Position numbers and translations under genes: made by a program. Positions 1-6,420 of a stretch of 17,747 bases of DNA are shown piece by piece. Every line of letters begins with the position of its first letter. Position 1 is the first letter of the stretch. The DNA lies in contig CAQUBD010000034.1 in assembly GCA_948891265.1 (NCBI GenBank), forward strand, positions 1 to 17,747, given 5' to 3'. The DNA comes from an uncultured Clostridia bacterium (lineage in GTDB: Bacteria > Bacillota > Clostridia > TANB77 > CAG-508). The notes beneath the pieces were generated by a model. That model was given only the letters and a program-made list of their open reading frames with translations, searched no databases and had not been told where the DNA came from.

Positions 1-30
1 AAGTGCCAGCAACTTCTCGCCCTTTTGAAA

Positions 31-525
31 TCAAGTTGTTTTGTTTTCGTAGTAGAACCAATCATCAGAATCACCTCTTCGTTCAACATACCGATTTCCA
101 ACTGCTTTAATCATTGCACACGATATCATCTCTTCATCGATATAATCGAGTGGCATATATTCAAAGCAGTTTTGCTCAAAATCTAGTGACCATTGATTAG
201 TAGCAATGTAATCTTTAAAGAATTCTCTGTCGAACTGGTCTCCAATGTGTGCTTTAACATAAGTTATAATATCTTTACCATTTCCTGCATCAGATAATGC
301 ATGAATGAAAAAATCCCGAGTAAGAAATTCCTTAGGTACATCATTGAAAGACATATTACTATTTTTCATCGCATAAACAAAGTGACCAGGTGTTAAATCT
401 TTTGTTCTTGTCCTACCTTCTTCATAAACATATATAGGAAGTTCACTTACAGTACCCTGCTTGAAATCTCCGTTTTCAAAGTGCCTACTAATCCTTCCAA
501 ATGCTGCCAAATCTGTTATCTTCAT
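31..525 (-). CDS. Hypothetical protein, possible helical-repeat protein
   Basis: This 164-residue protein is not recognised with confidence. Two stretches look like copies of one helical unit: VPKEFLTRDFFIHAL near residue 63 and MPLDYIDEEMISCAM near residue 124. This recalls, weakly, DUF4116-type repeats. The protein is acidic and has no signal peptide or membrane segment. The start is supported by an AAGGAGGAC ribosome binding site at 532-540, just upstream of the ATG at 523-525. The leader can hide this site (see 532-602). The gene lies at the left edge beside decayed mobile-element genes, so it is probably cargo of the element. An ArdA-type antirestriction role was considered because of its acidity and context, but no ArdA motif is visible. 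Confidence 0.6.
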   Translation of the reverse strand: MKITDLAAFGRISRHFENGDFKQGTVSELPIYVYEEGRTRTKDLTPGHFVYAMKNSNMSFNDVPKEFLTRDFFIHALSDAGNGKDIITYVKAHIGDQFDREFFKDYIATNQWSLDFEQNCFEYMPLDYIDEEMISCAMIKAVGNRYVERRGDSDDWFYYENKTT

Positions 526-531
526 GTTTTT

Positions 532-602
532 GTCCTCCTTTTCTATTTATAATACATGAAAATTAGTAATTCAATAAATATAGGAGGACTACACGCCCTC
601 CC
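532..602 (-). promoter_or_regulatory. Leader able to sequester the ribosome binding site
   Basis: On the minus-strand RNA the ribosome binding site (AGGAGGAC, 532-539) is a perfect 8-base complement of GUCCUCCU at 582-589. That blocking segment can instead pair with GGAGGG just upstream (595-602). The three segments form a switch: segments 1 and 2 paired leaves the site free, segments 2 and 3 paired hides it. No known riboswitch class is recognised; control by a protein, RNA or temperature is all possible. Confidence 0.45.
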
Positions 603-649
603 AAATTTTGGAATAGGGCTAAACATAATAAAATGTTGTCCTATCATGT

Positions 650-678
650 ATTATACCATAGTTTACTTAAAATATAAA
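650..678 (-). promoter_or_regulatory. Probable promoter for the gene at 31-525
   Basis: Minus-strand TATAAT (650-655) is preceded by TATGG, which gives an extended -10. A weak -35 (TTTATA) lies 17 bases upstream. The transcript would have a leader of about 120 bases containing the structure at 532-602. Confidence 0.5.
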
Positions 679-772
679 GTTATGTAAAATCACTATGTTC
701 ACTTTATTAGAGATATGTATATAAAAAATAATAGTACAATAATATTTATAATAAAGCGAATAAGGTGAGAAT

Positions 773-931
773 ATAAAAATTAACAAATACAATGAGTTTA
801 GAGAACTAACATCAAAGAAAATTTCAAAAATAGAAAATGACAATAGATTAGTTCAAGACTTTGAATTGTTTGCATTTGCTAAAGTATTCAAGGTTTCAGC
901 TGATGTATTTAATAAAAAGTTAGATAAATAG
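773..931 (+). pseudogene. Decayed XRE-family regulator (start lost, internal deletion)
   Basis: The reading frame gives KINKYNEFRELTSKKISKIE, then a stretch ending in FELFAFAKVFKVSADVFNKK and a stop. SKIEN..RLV.DFEL.AFAK.F.VS is the typical second half of a Clostridial XRE repressor (HTH_3). The first HTH helices are missing between FREL and SKKIS, consistent with an in-frame deletion. An AAGGTGAG ribosome binding site precedes ATA AAA ATT, where ATG AAA ATT would be expected, so the start codon also appears mutated. It was probably the repressor of the left element. Its target may be the palindrome at 1150-1167, but that is inference. Confidence 0.7.
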
Positions 932-932
932 C

Positions 933-1076
933 AGTAAATATAATGTTTGCTGTTATATAAATGGAAAAAGTCAAAGTCCAAAACTTGTTACTTTATTACA
1001 TATATGCGAAGGATTTGGAATCGAGTTAAATGAATTTTTTACAGATAAATTATTCAAAGATGTAGAAGAAGATTAA
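933..1076 (+). pseudogene. C-terminal remnant of a second XRE-type regulator
   Basis: An open frame reads YINGKSQSPKLVTLLHICEG then FGIELNEFFTD...EED and stop. This is the recognition-helix-to-C-terminus part of small Clostridial XRE regulators (INGxSxSPxxxTLxxICxGxxIxLxEFF). The first roughly 30 residues are missing; the frame runs into a stop at 921 and there is no start with a ribosome binding site. It abuts the other XRE remnant, as if two regulator genes collapsed together. Confidence 0.65.
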
Positions 1077-1118
1077 AATTTTATAAATTTTGCTCAAAAA
1101 TGAATTTTAAAAAATCGT

Positions 1119-1147
1119 TTGACATATACTAAATATTGTAGTATACT
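1119..1147 (+). promoter_or_regulatory. Strong promoter of antisense RNA 1
   Basis: Perfect -35 TTGACA (1119-1124), 17-base spacer, -10 TATACT (1142-1147). It is the closest to consensus in the window together with its paralogue at 6421-6449. It drives no protein gene: a terminator follows about 50-80 bases downstream. Confidence 0.85.
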
Positions 1148-1149
1148 AT

Positions 1150-1167
1150 ATTTAACTTAAGTTAAAT
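1150..1167 (+). promoter_or_regulatory. 18-bp perfect palindrome, candidate operator
   Basis: ATTTAACTT and its exact reverse complement meet at 1158/1159, over the predicted transcription start. The 14-base core is repeated at the same position in the second cassette (6454-6467). It could be an operator for an XRE repressor or a 5' stem in the RNA. Confidence 0.55.
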
Positions 1168-1230
1168 ACAAAAAAAGCATTATTCATAGATGTTCGAAAA
1201 AACTAAGTGTGCGGTAGCATTTAGTTTTTT
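1154..1230 (+). ncRNA. Small antisense RNA 1, candidate type I antitoxin
   Basis: The promoter at 1119-1147 would start the RNA near 1154. The hairpin AAAAAACTAA / TTAGTTTTTT (1197-1206 with 1221-1230) ends in a U tract, giving about 77 nt without a reading frame. It contains AGCATTATTCAT (1176-1187), an exact direct repeat of 1415-1426, so the RNA is antisense to the start codon and codons 2-4 of the peptide gene at 1295-1426. Its terminator loop carries CGGUAG (1212-1217), complementary to CUACCG in the loop of the peptide mRNA terminator. In par/Fst-like systems such contacts block toxin translation; that role here is inferred. Confidence 0.7.
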
Positions 1231-1239
1231 CATTTTTAT

Positions 1240-1281
1240 AAAAAAAAGATAATGTAGCTAAAACGGTAGTGCTACATCATC
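1240..1281 (-). terminator. Terminator of the peptide 1 mRNA
   Basis: In minus-strand RNA an 11-bp stem (1271-1281 with 1248-1258) has one G-U pair that would be an A-C mismatch on the other strand, so the hairpin belongs to the minus RNA. An 8-U tail follows (1240-1247). The 12-base loop contains CUACCG, complementary to the loop of the antisense RNA terminator. Confidence 0.75.
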
Positions 1282-1294
1282 CCTTTTCGGTTAG

Positions 1295-1426
1295 CTAAAC
1301 CTCATTTTGTCTATGGTTATTTGGTTTGTTGTCTTGTTTGGCTTGGTCAAGAGCTACTTGATTTAAGTGTTTTTCTTTTTGTAGTAGTAATTCCACCAAA
1401 CGCCATACTAATTCAGCATTATTCAT
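1295..1426 (-). CDS. Small peptide 1, candidate type I toxin
   Basis: A 43-residue peptide starts MNNAELVWRLVELLLQKEKH and continues with a polar, Asn/Gln/Lys-rich tail. An AAAGGAGG ribosome binding site lies 7-8 bases before the ATG at 1424-1426. It shares [E/D]L[V/I]WRL[V/I]xLLLxK with the peptide at 6582-6671: a short amphipathic or hydrophobic helix at the N-terminus followed by a charged tail, as in Fst/TxpA-type toxins. The helix is short and holds Arg9 and Glu12, so a classical membrane span is doubtful. It has its own promoter, a structured leader and a terminator, and is convergent with antisense RNA 1. I do not recognise the family; toxicity is inferred from the architecture. Confidence 0.7.
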   Translation of the reverse strand: MNNAELVWRLVELLLQKEKHLNQVALDQAKQDNKPNNHRQNEV

Positions 1427-1501
1427 TTTTGTTCCTCCTTTCGCAAAGATTTCCTTTGAAAAGGATGTCGTTATTATATCTAATTATTCTATAAAAAACA
1501 A
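1427..1501 (-). promoter_or_regulatory. Promoter and structured leader of peptide 1
   Basis: Minus-strand -35 TTGTTT (1496-1501), 17-base spacer, -10 TATAAT (1473-1478); start near 1466 and a leader of about 40 bases. A 25-base leader segment (1444-1468) is identical in the second cassette. Its UCCUUU can pair either with the adjacent AAAGG or with AAAGGA of the ribosome binding site, so the leader may hide the site. Confidence 0.7.
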
Positions 1502-1568
1502 TGAAATTTGTAATCTTTTTACAATTTTCTTGCACTTATTTTTTCAAAATCCTTTCAAAATTTGTTCA

Positions 1569-1597
1569 TTGAAATTTCTAACATCACTTGTTACAAT
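1569..1597 (+). promoter_or_regulatory. Probable promoter for the HTH/xis/int genes
   Basis: TTGAAA (1569-1574), 17-base spacer, TACAAT (1592-1597). It would drive the plus-strand genes from 1799. The remaining sequence between 1502 and 1798 is A+T rich and shows no gene. Confidence 0.45.
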
Positions 1598-1798
1598 CTA
1601 TTTATAATTTATTTTAAGTATTTTTAATTTTTTAGAAAAAAGGAAAAAAAAGGAAATTGATTATTACTAATTATGATAATATAATTCTTTTAACAAATAA
1701 ATTTAAAAATGAGTATTTAATTGTAAATATTCATTTAGATTACTATGCTTAAAATTTATTAGCAAAAATTTAACCAATTACAAGGAGGTGCTTTTATC

Positions 1799-2198
1799 GT
1801 GTCAAATAAAGAAAGAATCATTGATTTATTTTACAATGAACATTTAAAACCTATTGATATTGCTTTAGAGCTAAATGTCAGCAATGCCTATGTATCATAA
1901 AAAAAGATTTTAGGTATCATGAAGAAAAGAATCAAAGGAAACAACAAAACAAACAAAAGCATAAAGAACAAACCATTGAATACATGAAATTAAAACAAAA
2001 ATCTAATAGAGATAGTTATGAAGCTCTTAAAGCCCAACTGAAACAAGATGCCGAAGAACTATCTTATTATTTTGACATTTCAGATCGTAGTTTTAGAAAG
2101 TTTAATTCTAGTGCTTACAAGTATAATGCTAAAGAAAAAGATTTGAAATAGATAGAAAATTGACTGTTTCAATAGATGTTCCAAAAGTAGTTTATTAA
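1799..2198 (+). pseudogene. Frameshifted HTH DNA-binding protein of mobile elements
   Basis: An AAGGAGGTG ribosome binding site (1782-1790) precedes a GTG start. The first frame reads SNKERIIDLFYNEHLKPIDI and ALELNVSNAYVS, then stops at a TAA beside an A7 run. The next frame continues with IKKDFRYHEEKNQRKQQNKQ through LSYYFDISDRSFRKFNSSAY to KEKDLK and a stop at 2149. A third frame (2151-2198) gives DRKLTVSIDVPKVVY. Joined, these match a Firmicutes mobile-element protein with an N-terminal sigma-like HTH (KPIDIAxELNVSxxYV) and a basic middle. Two frameshifts make it a pseudogene, unless recoding occurs. Its position just before xis and int suggests a former regulator of excision. Confidence 0.75.
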
Positions 2199-2219
2199 CC
2201 AAAAGGAGGTACAGTTAAA

Positions 2220-2426
2220 ATGGATGTAAAAGAGCAATATTCTATCATGTTTACTAATTACCCAGATATTATAAACATTGAACAAATGCGAAATATGTTA
2301 GGTGGAATTAGTTTAACACTAGCCTATAGACTTATTAAGGAAAACAAAATAAAAGCCATTAAAATAGGTAGACAATATAAAATTCCAAAAGCTAATATAA
2401 TTTCATACATAATCAATCAAAATTGA
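2220..2426 (+). CDS. Excisionase-family DNA-binding protein
   Basis: This 68-residue protein fits the MerR-like excisionase family (HTH_17). The pattern is INIEQMRNMLGGISLTLAYR, then LIKENKIKAIKIGRQYKIPK and a final helix. The winged-helix core xxLxVSxxTxYxLIKxGxIxAxKxGRxYxIPK is clear. Such proteins bend DNA at attachment sites and steer the integrase toward excision. An AAAAGGAGGT ribosome binding site sits 8 bases before the ATG. It is 38 bases upstream of the integrase, the usual xis-int order. It is intact although both neighbours are broken. Confidence 0.85.
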   Translation: MDVKEQYSIMFTNYPDIINIEQMRNMLGGISLTLAYRLIKENKIKAIKIGRQYKIPKANIISYIINQN

Positions 2427-2464
2427 AAATAAATACATTTATACGAAAATAAGGAGATCATTTT

Positions 2465-3697
2465 ATGATAACAGTAACAGCTACATTACAGCAAAAGAAA
2501 AATATTTATTATGCTGTTTTATATTATAAAGACGAATTTAATAATATACAACGAAAGTGGATTTCCACTAAATTAAAAGTAAAGAATAATAAGAAACTTG
2601 CAGAAAGAAAAGTTGAAGAAATAAGACATGAATATGAAAAAACTCTAAATGAAAAAACTACTATTTCTGGATTAGATATAAATAATAAGGCTAATATAAA
2701 ATTTTGCGATTTTATGATAAATTGGTTAGATATTATAAAGCCTAGAGTAGTAAAAACAACCTATGCAGGTTATGAAAGAATTGTAAAAGGTAAAGTATAT
2801 AATTATTTTAAGAAATTAGATGTTTCCTTAAAAGATTTAAAGCCTTATCATATTCAAGATTTTTACACAGAATTATATAATCTAGGCTTAAAAGGAAATA
2901 CGATTCTTCGCTATCATGCTAATATTAGGAAAGCCTTACAATATGCAGTAAAATGCTAATTGATATTAACAAATCCAGCAGACAAGATAGACAAGCCTAA
3001 AAAAGAACAATACATAGCAACCTATTATAATAAAGTACAATTAAATGAATTGTTAGTTGCAATAAAAGATACACCTATTAAGTTGCCTGTTCTTCTAGCC
3101 TTATATTATGGACTTAGGCGAAGTGAAGCATTAGGTATAAAATGGGATGCTGTTGATTTTGAAAATAAAACAATTATTATAAGACATACTATTTCACAAA
3201 CAAAAGTAGATGGTAGATTGCAAATTGTTGCAGAAGATAAAACTAAAAATCAATCAAGTTATAGGACATTACCTTTGATTCCAGAAATTGAAGAAATACT
3301 TTTAGAAGAAAAAGCAAATCAAGAATATAATAAGAAAGTATTTAAAAAATCATACTTAAATGACAATGGCTATGTTTGTGTAAATACAGATGGCTCTATA
3401 TTAAAGCCTGACTATGTTTCACATAAGTTTAATCAAATACTAAAAGATAATAACTTAAAGTCTATTAGATTCCATGATTTAAGACACTCGTGTGCAAGTT
3501 TATTATTATCTAATAAAGTAAGTATGAAAGATATTCAAATATGGTTAGGTCATTCTAGTTATAATACTACAGCAAATATATACACTCATGTAGATGTAGA
3601 ATCAAAACAAAATTCTGCTTTAGTAATTGGTAGTAGTTTGAACTTTACTGAACCTAATCAAGATGATGACGAAGAAGATGAAGAAATGGAGTTATAA
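2465..3697 (+). pseudogene. Tyrosine integrase interrupted by one stop codon
   Basis: One continuous 411-codon frame holds a single internal TAA at 2957-2959. Residues 1-60 are an arm-DNA-binding domain and about 75-164 the SAM-like core-binding domain (GYERIVKGKVYNYFKKL). After the stop comes the catalytic domain with all motifs: Arg in YYGLRRSEALGIKW, Lys in TKNQSSYRTLPL, HDLRH, LGHSS and the tyrosine in YTHVD. The tail is very acidic (DDDEEDEEMEL). TTG directly after the stop (TAATTG) could restart translation of the catalytic domain, but no ribosome binding site is visible there. Suppression or a sequencing error are alternatives. Its end points to the attachment sequence at 3876. Confidence 0.85.
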
Positions 3698-3706
3698 AAT
3701 AAAAAT

Positions 3707-3815
3707 TGTTAGAAATGTTAGAAAATTTAGAAATTAAAAAATCCTTATTTAAGCCACTAAATAAAGATTTCATAAAAATAAAATGTTGTGAATTTTGTAG
3801 AACTTTTTGTAGAAC
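3707..3815 (+). repeat. Tandem short repeats after the integrase
   Basis: TGTTAGAAA occurs twice in tandem (3707-3715, 3716-3724), and TTTTGTAGAAC twice with a 12-base period (3793-3803, 3805-3815). A related pair, TGTTAGAACT, occurs at 8441-8461. Close tandem repeats between int and the att core are typical of arm-type integrase binding sites. Confidence 0.4.
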
Positions 3816-3830
3816 TACAAAATTTTTTAT

Positions 3831-3881
3831 AATTAAAACCTCAAGTACAATCTTACGAAACACTTGAGGTTCTAATGGTGC
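3831..3881 (+). repeat. Hairpin repeat, copy A (near integrase end)
   Basis: A 51-base sequence with CCTCAAGT / ACTTGAGG arms, matching 11833-11883 with only three differences and ending in TGGTGC. It may terminate the integrase transcript or be a conserved piece of the attachment region. Confidence 0.6.
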
Positions 3882-3886
3882 AGATG
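3876..3886. other. Attachment-site core, left copy (tRNA-Leu 3' end)
   Basis: TGGTGCAGATG equals the last 11 bases of the tRNA-Leu fragment at 8231-8241 in the same orientation. The pair brackets 4.36 kb containing one integrase, as expected for attL/attR of a small integrated element. Confidence 0.5.
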
Positions 3887-3946
3887 AGCAAATTGGTTAT
3901 TTTGTAAGTGTCTATGCTGTAAGTGTTTGAGCTATTATCTATATTT

Positions 3947-3967
3947 TTTTAATGGAGTTTTAATGGA
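3947..3967. repeat. TTTTAATGGA tandem repeat, left copy
   Basis: Two TTTTAATGGA units separated by G. The same 21 bases occur at 7334-7354, and a further unit lies at 7312-7321. These are likely integrase arm-binding sites flanking the mini-element. TGTAAGTGT is also repeated at 3903 and 3918. Nothing else is seen between 3887 and 4049. Confidence 0.5.
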
Positions 3968-4049
3968 ATTAGCACAATTTAACTTATAATAACAAAAGAA
4001 CGTATGCTATTACACACACGTCCTTTTATCGAGTTTCCTATTAGTATTG

Positions 4050-4433
4050 TTATTTTACAATAACATAGGGTACTCCGCCAGGCAGAATTTGCCACATTTC
4101 TCTCGGCATACAGTATGCCATGATGTCAAGACCAATAGCCATTACCATAAGTTGTTCCATCCTCAGCTGTACGCCCGTCCACTCTCTATTATCCTTTGTC
4201 ATACAGAGATTAAGGAAAGACCAGCCTTCCTTAAATTGCGCAGGCAGTTCAGCGACTAACGCTTTGATAGTTTTCTTCTGCTCTTGAAGCCGTTCAGGAT
4301 GAAATCCATATTTGTGAACAATACCTTCAACGGCAATCATTCCCGTAGTGTCTTCGCCTTCTTTAAAAAGGCATTTAGCAAAAGCTTCTTCTACCAACTG
4401 AGCCATGTTTGTTGCACTAATTTTTTCTACCAT
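4050..4433 (-). CDS. Conserved hypothetical mobile-element protein
   Basis: This 127-residue protein starts MVEKISATNMAQLVEEAFAK. It is chosen over an upstream in-frame start because AAGGAGG lies 8 bases before this ATG and a promoter lies at 4501-4529. The pattern matches a small protein I have seen in phages and conjugative elements of gut Firmicutes, of unknown function: FxxGEDT, GFHPERL, FKEGWSFLNLC, WTGVQLRMEQL, and the C-terminal PREMWQILPGGVPYVIVK. It is clearly richer in G+C than its neighbours, which suggests separate transfer. No signal peptide or membrane segment is seen. It is the last gene on the minus side of the mini-element, after the integrase. Confidence 0.7.
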   Translation of the reverse strand: MVEKISATNMAQLVEEAFAKCLFKEGEDTTGMIAVEGIVHKYGFHPERLQEQKKTIKALVAELPAQFKEGWSFLNLCMTKDNREWTGVQLRMEQLMVMAIGLDIMAYCMPREMWQILPGGVPYVIVK

Positions 4434-4500
4434 TGTTGTTTCCTCCTTGCTCAATGAGCGATGTTTTTTTAGTTTCAACTCAAATAGAGTTTACTCTCTA

Positions 4501-4529
4501 ATTATACATTATTTTACATAAAATTGCAA
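4501..4529 (-). promoter_or_regulatory. Promoter for the gene at 4050-4433
   Basis: TTGCAA (4524-4529), 17-base spacer, TATAAT (4501-4506) on the minus strand. The spacer contains TTATGTAAAAT, also found in the promoter at 6890-6918. Confidence 0.7.
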
Positions 4530-4534
4530 ATTTT

Positions 4535-5958
4535 CTATGAAATAGATTTTGCCTCACGTTTTGCTTTAGGAAAAGCAATTATTTTGCTATTTTTTAAATG
4601 CTTTCTAAGTCCTTCAAGTTCTACTTTCATAAACTTATCTAGTACATGAGCATACGTTTTTTCAAGTTCTCTTACACTTGTTCCAACTAACTTTGATATT
4701 GTTAGTAAACTTATACCAGATTCAATGGCACGTGTTACAAATGTATGCTTTGTCATGTGTGCATTACAGCCCGTTATAAGATTTGTTTTAACTCCAGCTT
4801 CTCTGCATACTCTTTTAAAGATTTGATTTATTTGTGAAGGTATAATATAGCTTCCATCCTTTTTGCAAAATAATAAATGTTCACAATTACTAAGGTTATT
4901 GTTAGCAATAATTACTTGTTCTTCTAATATATCAATTAACTGTTCTTTATCAAATACATCAAAAGGAATAAAACGTGTAGCACTATTATTTGATTTTATA
5001 TTTTTTCTTCCTGTTTTAGTGGTTGCACCCATAACAATTTTTCTTTCTTTATTTTTTGTAAGTGTTCTTTCTATAACAACTCTTTCTAATTCCCAGTCAA
5101 TATGTTTTGTATAGTCTAAACCTCCTAATTCTCCACATCTTGCACCTATTAAAAAAGCTGTTCTTATTAAGTTTTTTACTGTTGTATCATCATAAGCTGA
5201 TTTTGTATCTGTTATTATCGTATGTGTGTTTATGTATTGTAATAGTATTGCTTGTTCTTCTACTTCAAAAGCAATTACTTTTTTTTTATTTTCTTGCTTA
5301 TTGGTATATCTATATAATTCATAGGGTTATCTGCAGTAGTAATAATTTTATCAAGTACAGCTTTTCTAAAAGAAGCATTTACTATATTATAAAGTTTATT
5401 AATATCACTTTGACTTTTTCCTTCATCTCTTTTTGACCTTAACAACTTTTTAATATCCTCGCTAGTTGCTTTTTGTATTTTTAGGTTTTCTCCAAGTATT
5501 TTTTTAATATATTCTATACTTTCAAGATTTCTGCCATAAGTGTTTTCGTTTATATCTCCATTGTTTAATTTTTCATCTTGTATATCAACAGCAATTTGAA
5601 ATAGAGTAATGGAGCTTTTATCAAGATATGTTCCATTTTGAATTTTGGCAATAGCTTTATTTTTCTTATCTGTTGCATTTTTTTGTACTGTATCACTTCC
5701 AACTGTCTTTTTCTTGCCTTTTACAGATATTTGAGCAACATTTAATCTTCTACAATAAAATCTATCACAATACTTTAAACATTCTTCTTTACAGTTTTTA
5801 CACTTATCGCATTTTAGATGGCCTATTCTGTTATTGCACGGAGTTCTGTCAGTACATTCTCTACAAATGGCACATTCGCCTCTTGTATCGAACTTTTTTC
5901 TTTTTACTTTTTGAATGGTAGAGTAAATACTACCTTCGCCATTTGCACGTCTTCCCAT
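4535..5958 (-). pseudogene. Tyrosine integrase broken at an A9 tract, Cys-rich N-terminus
   Basis: The gene starts at 5958 with AAAGGAGG six to eight bases upstream. Residues 1-227 hold an arm-type domain (GRRANGEGSIY) interrupted by a segment with ten cysteines (about residues 29-69; CxxCxxC and CDKCKNC), then a SAM-like domain. The frame ends at 5275 just after A9 (5279-5287). The next frame carries on seamlessly to 4535 with the catalytic Arg (GARCGELGGLDY), HMTKHTFVTR and YAHVLD. One extra A would restore about 474 residues. The usual HxxR reads HMTK and the LGH motif reads VGTS, so catalytic residues are unusual. A length error, real inactivation, or rescue by transcriptional slippage are all possible. 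Confidence 0.85.
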
Positions 5959-5978
5959 AATGAGCCTCCTTTCTTTGT

Positions 5979-6218
5979 CTATATATGACTATTTACAAAT
6001 TCTCTAGTTTCTTGTGTTTGATAGCACATTAAGTCAAATAATATATTAAGAATTATCTGATTGTCTGTATATCTTGTTATTAGTTCTTCTGTGTTTAGGC
6101 TTTCCGCTTTAGCTTCTAGCATTTCGTCTAGTAATAAGCCAACTACATTTTTTAAGCCTTCCATTTGTCCTAATACTGTTTCGATTTTATCAAAATATTC
6201 CGCTTCTAAATTTTCTAT
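5979..6218 (-). CDS. Small helical protein ahead of the integrase, ATA in start position
   Basis: The frame gives about 80 residues: (I)ENLEAEYFDKIETVLGQ, MEGLKNVVGLLLDEMLEAKA, then SLNTEELITRYTDNQIILNI and a short tail. It is predicted helical, soluble and not recognised. An excellent AAAGGAGG precedes ATA (6216-6218) by the same spacing and a similar sequence as in the downstream integrase, where the codon is ATG. So either ATA is used as a rare start, the start has mutated, or translation begins at the internal ATG (6162-6164) with only a close AGGA. It ends 20 bases before the integrase and is probably cotranscribed with it. Confidence 0.5.
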   Translation of the reverse strand: MENLEAEYFDKIETVLGQMEGLKNVVGLLLDEMLEAKAESLNTEELITRYTDNQIILNILFDLMCYQTQETREFVNSHI

Positions 6219-6328
6219 AACAAGCCTCCTTTCAAATTTATAATAAGTTCCTTATCTTTAAATTATGCAATTTAATTTATATATTTTTTAAATATTTTAT
6301 ATTGTTGTTTATTATCTTAAAATATAAA

Positions 6329-6367
6329 AAGCCTATAACAACTTAAATATTAGGCGTTTATAGGCTT
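6329..6367. repeat. 10-bp stem hairpin
   Basis: AAGCCTATAA (6329-6338) pairs with TTATAGGCTT (6358-6367). On the minus strand a T-rich tail follows (TTTTTATATTTT), so it may terminate stray minus transcription upstream of 6218. No gene lies between 6219 and 6420. Confidence 0.5.
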
Positions 6368-6420
6368 TGAAACATTAATTTAAAAATTATTTTTGGGAAA
6401 TATGAATTTTTGAAAATTAT

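Noticed and set aside
31..525. ArdA-type antirestriction protein
   Set aside because: Size and acidity fit, but none of the ArdA sequence patterns can be seen.
2957..2962. TAA read as sense (alternative genetic code)
   Set aside because: TAA, TAG and TGA all end intact genes in the window, and only this integrase has an internal in-frame stop.
3707..3967. CRISPR array
   Set aside because: The repeats are 9-11 bases, directly tandem and without uniform spacers; they fit integrase arm sites better.
4047..4259. Plus-strand ORF opposite the hypothetical gene at 4050-4433
   Set aside because: It has no ribosome binding site and mirrors a gene with good promoter, start and family pattern.
5107..5436. 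Plus-strand hydrophobic ORF inside the integrase
   Set aside because: Leu/Tyr/Ile-rich low-complexity translation of the antisense of an A+T-rich gene; the minus frame is clearly an integrase.
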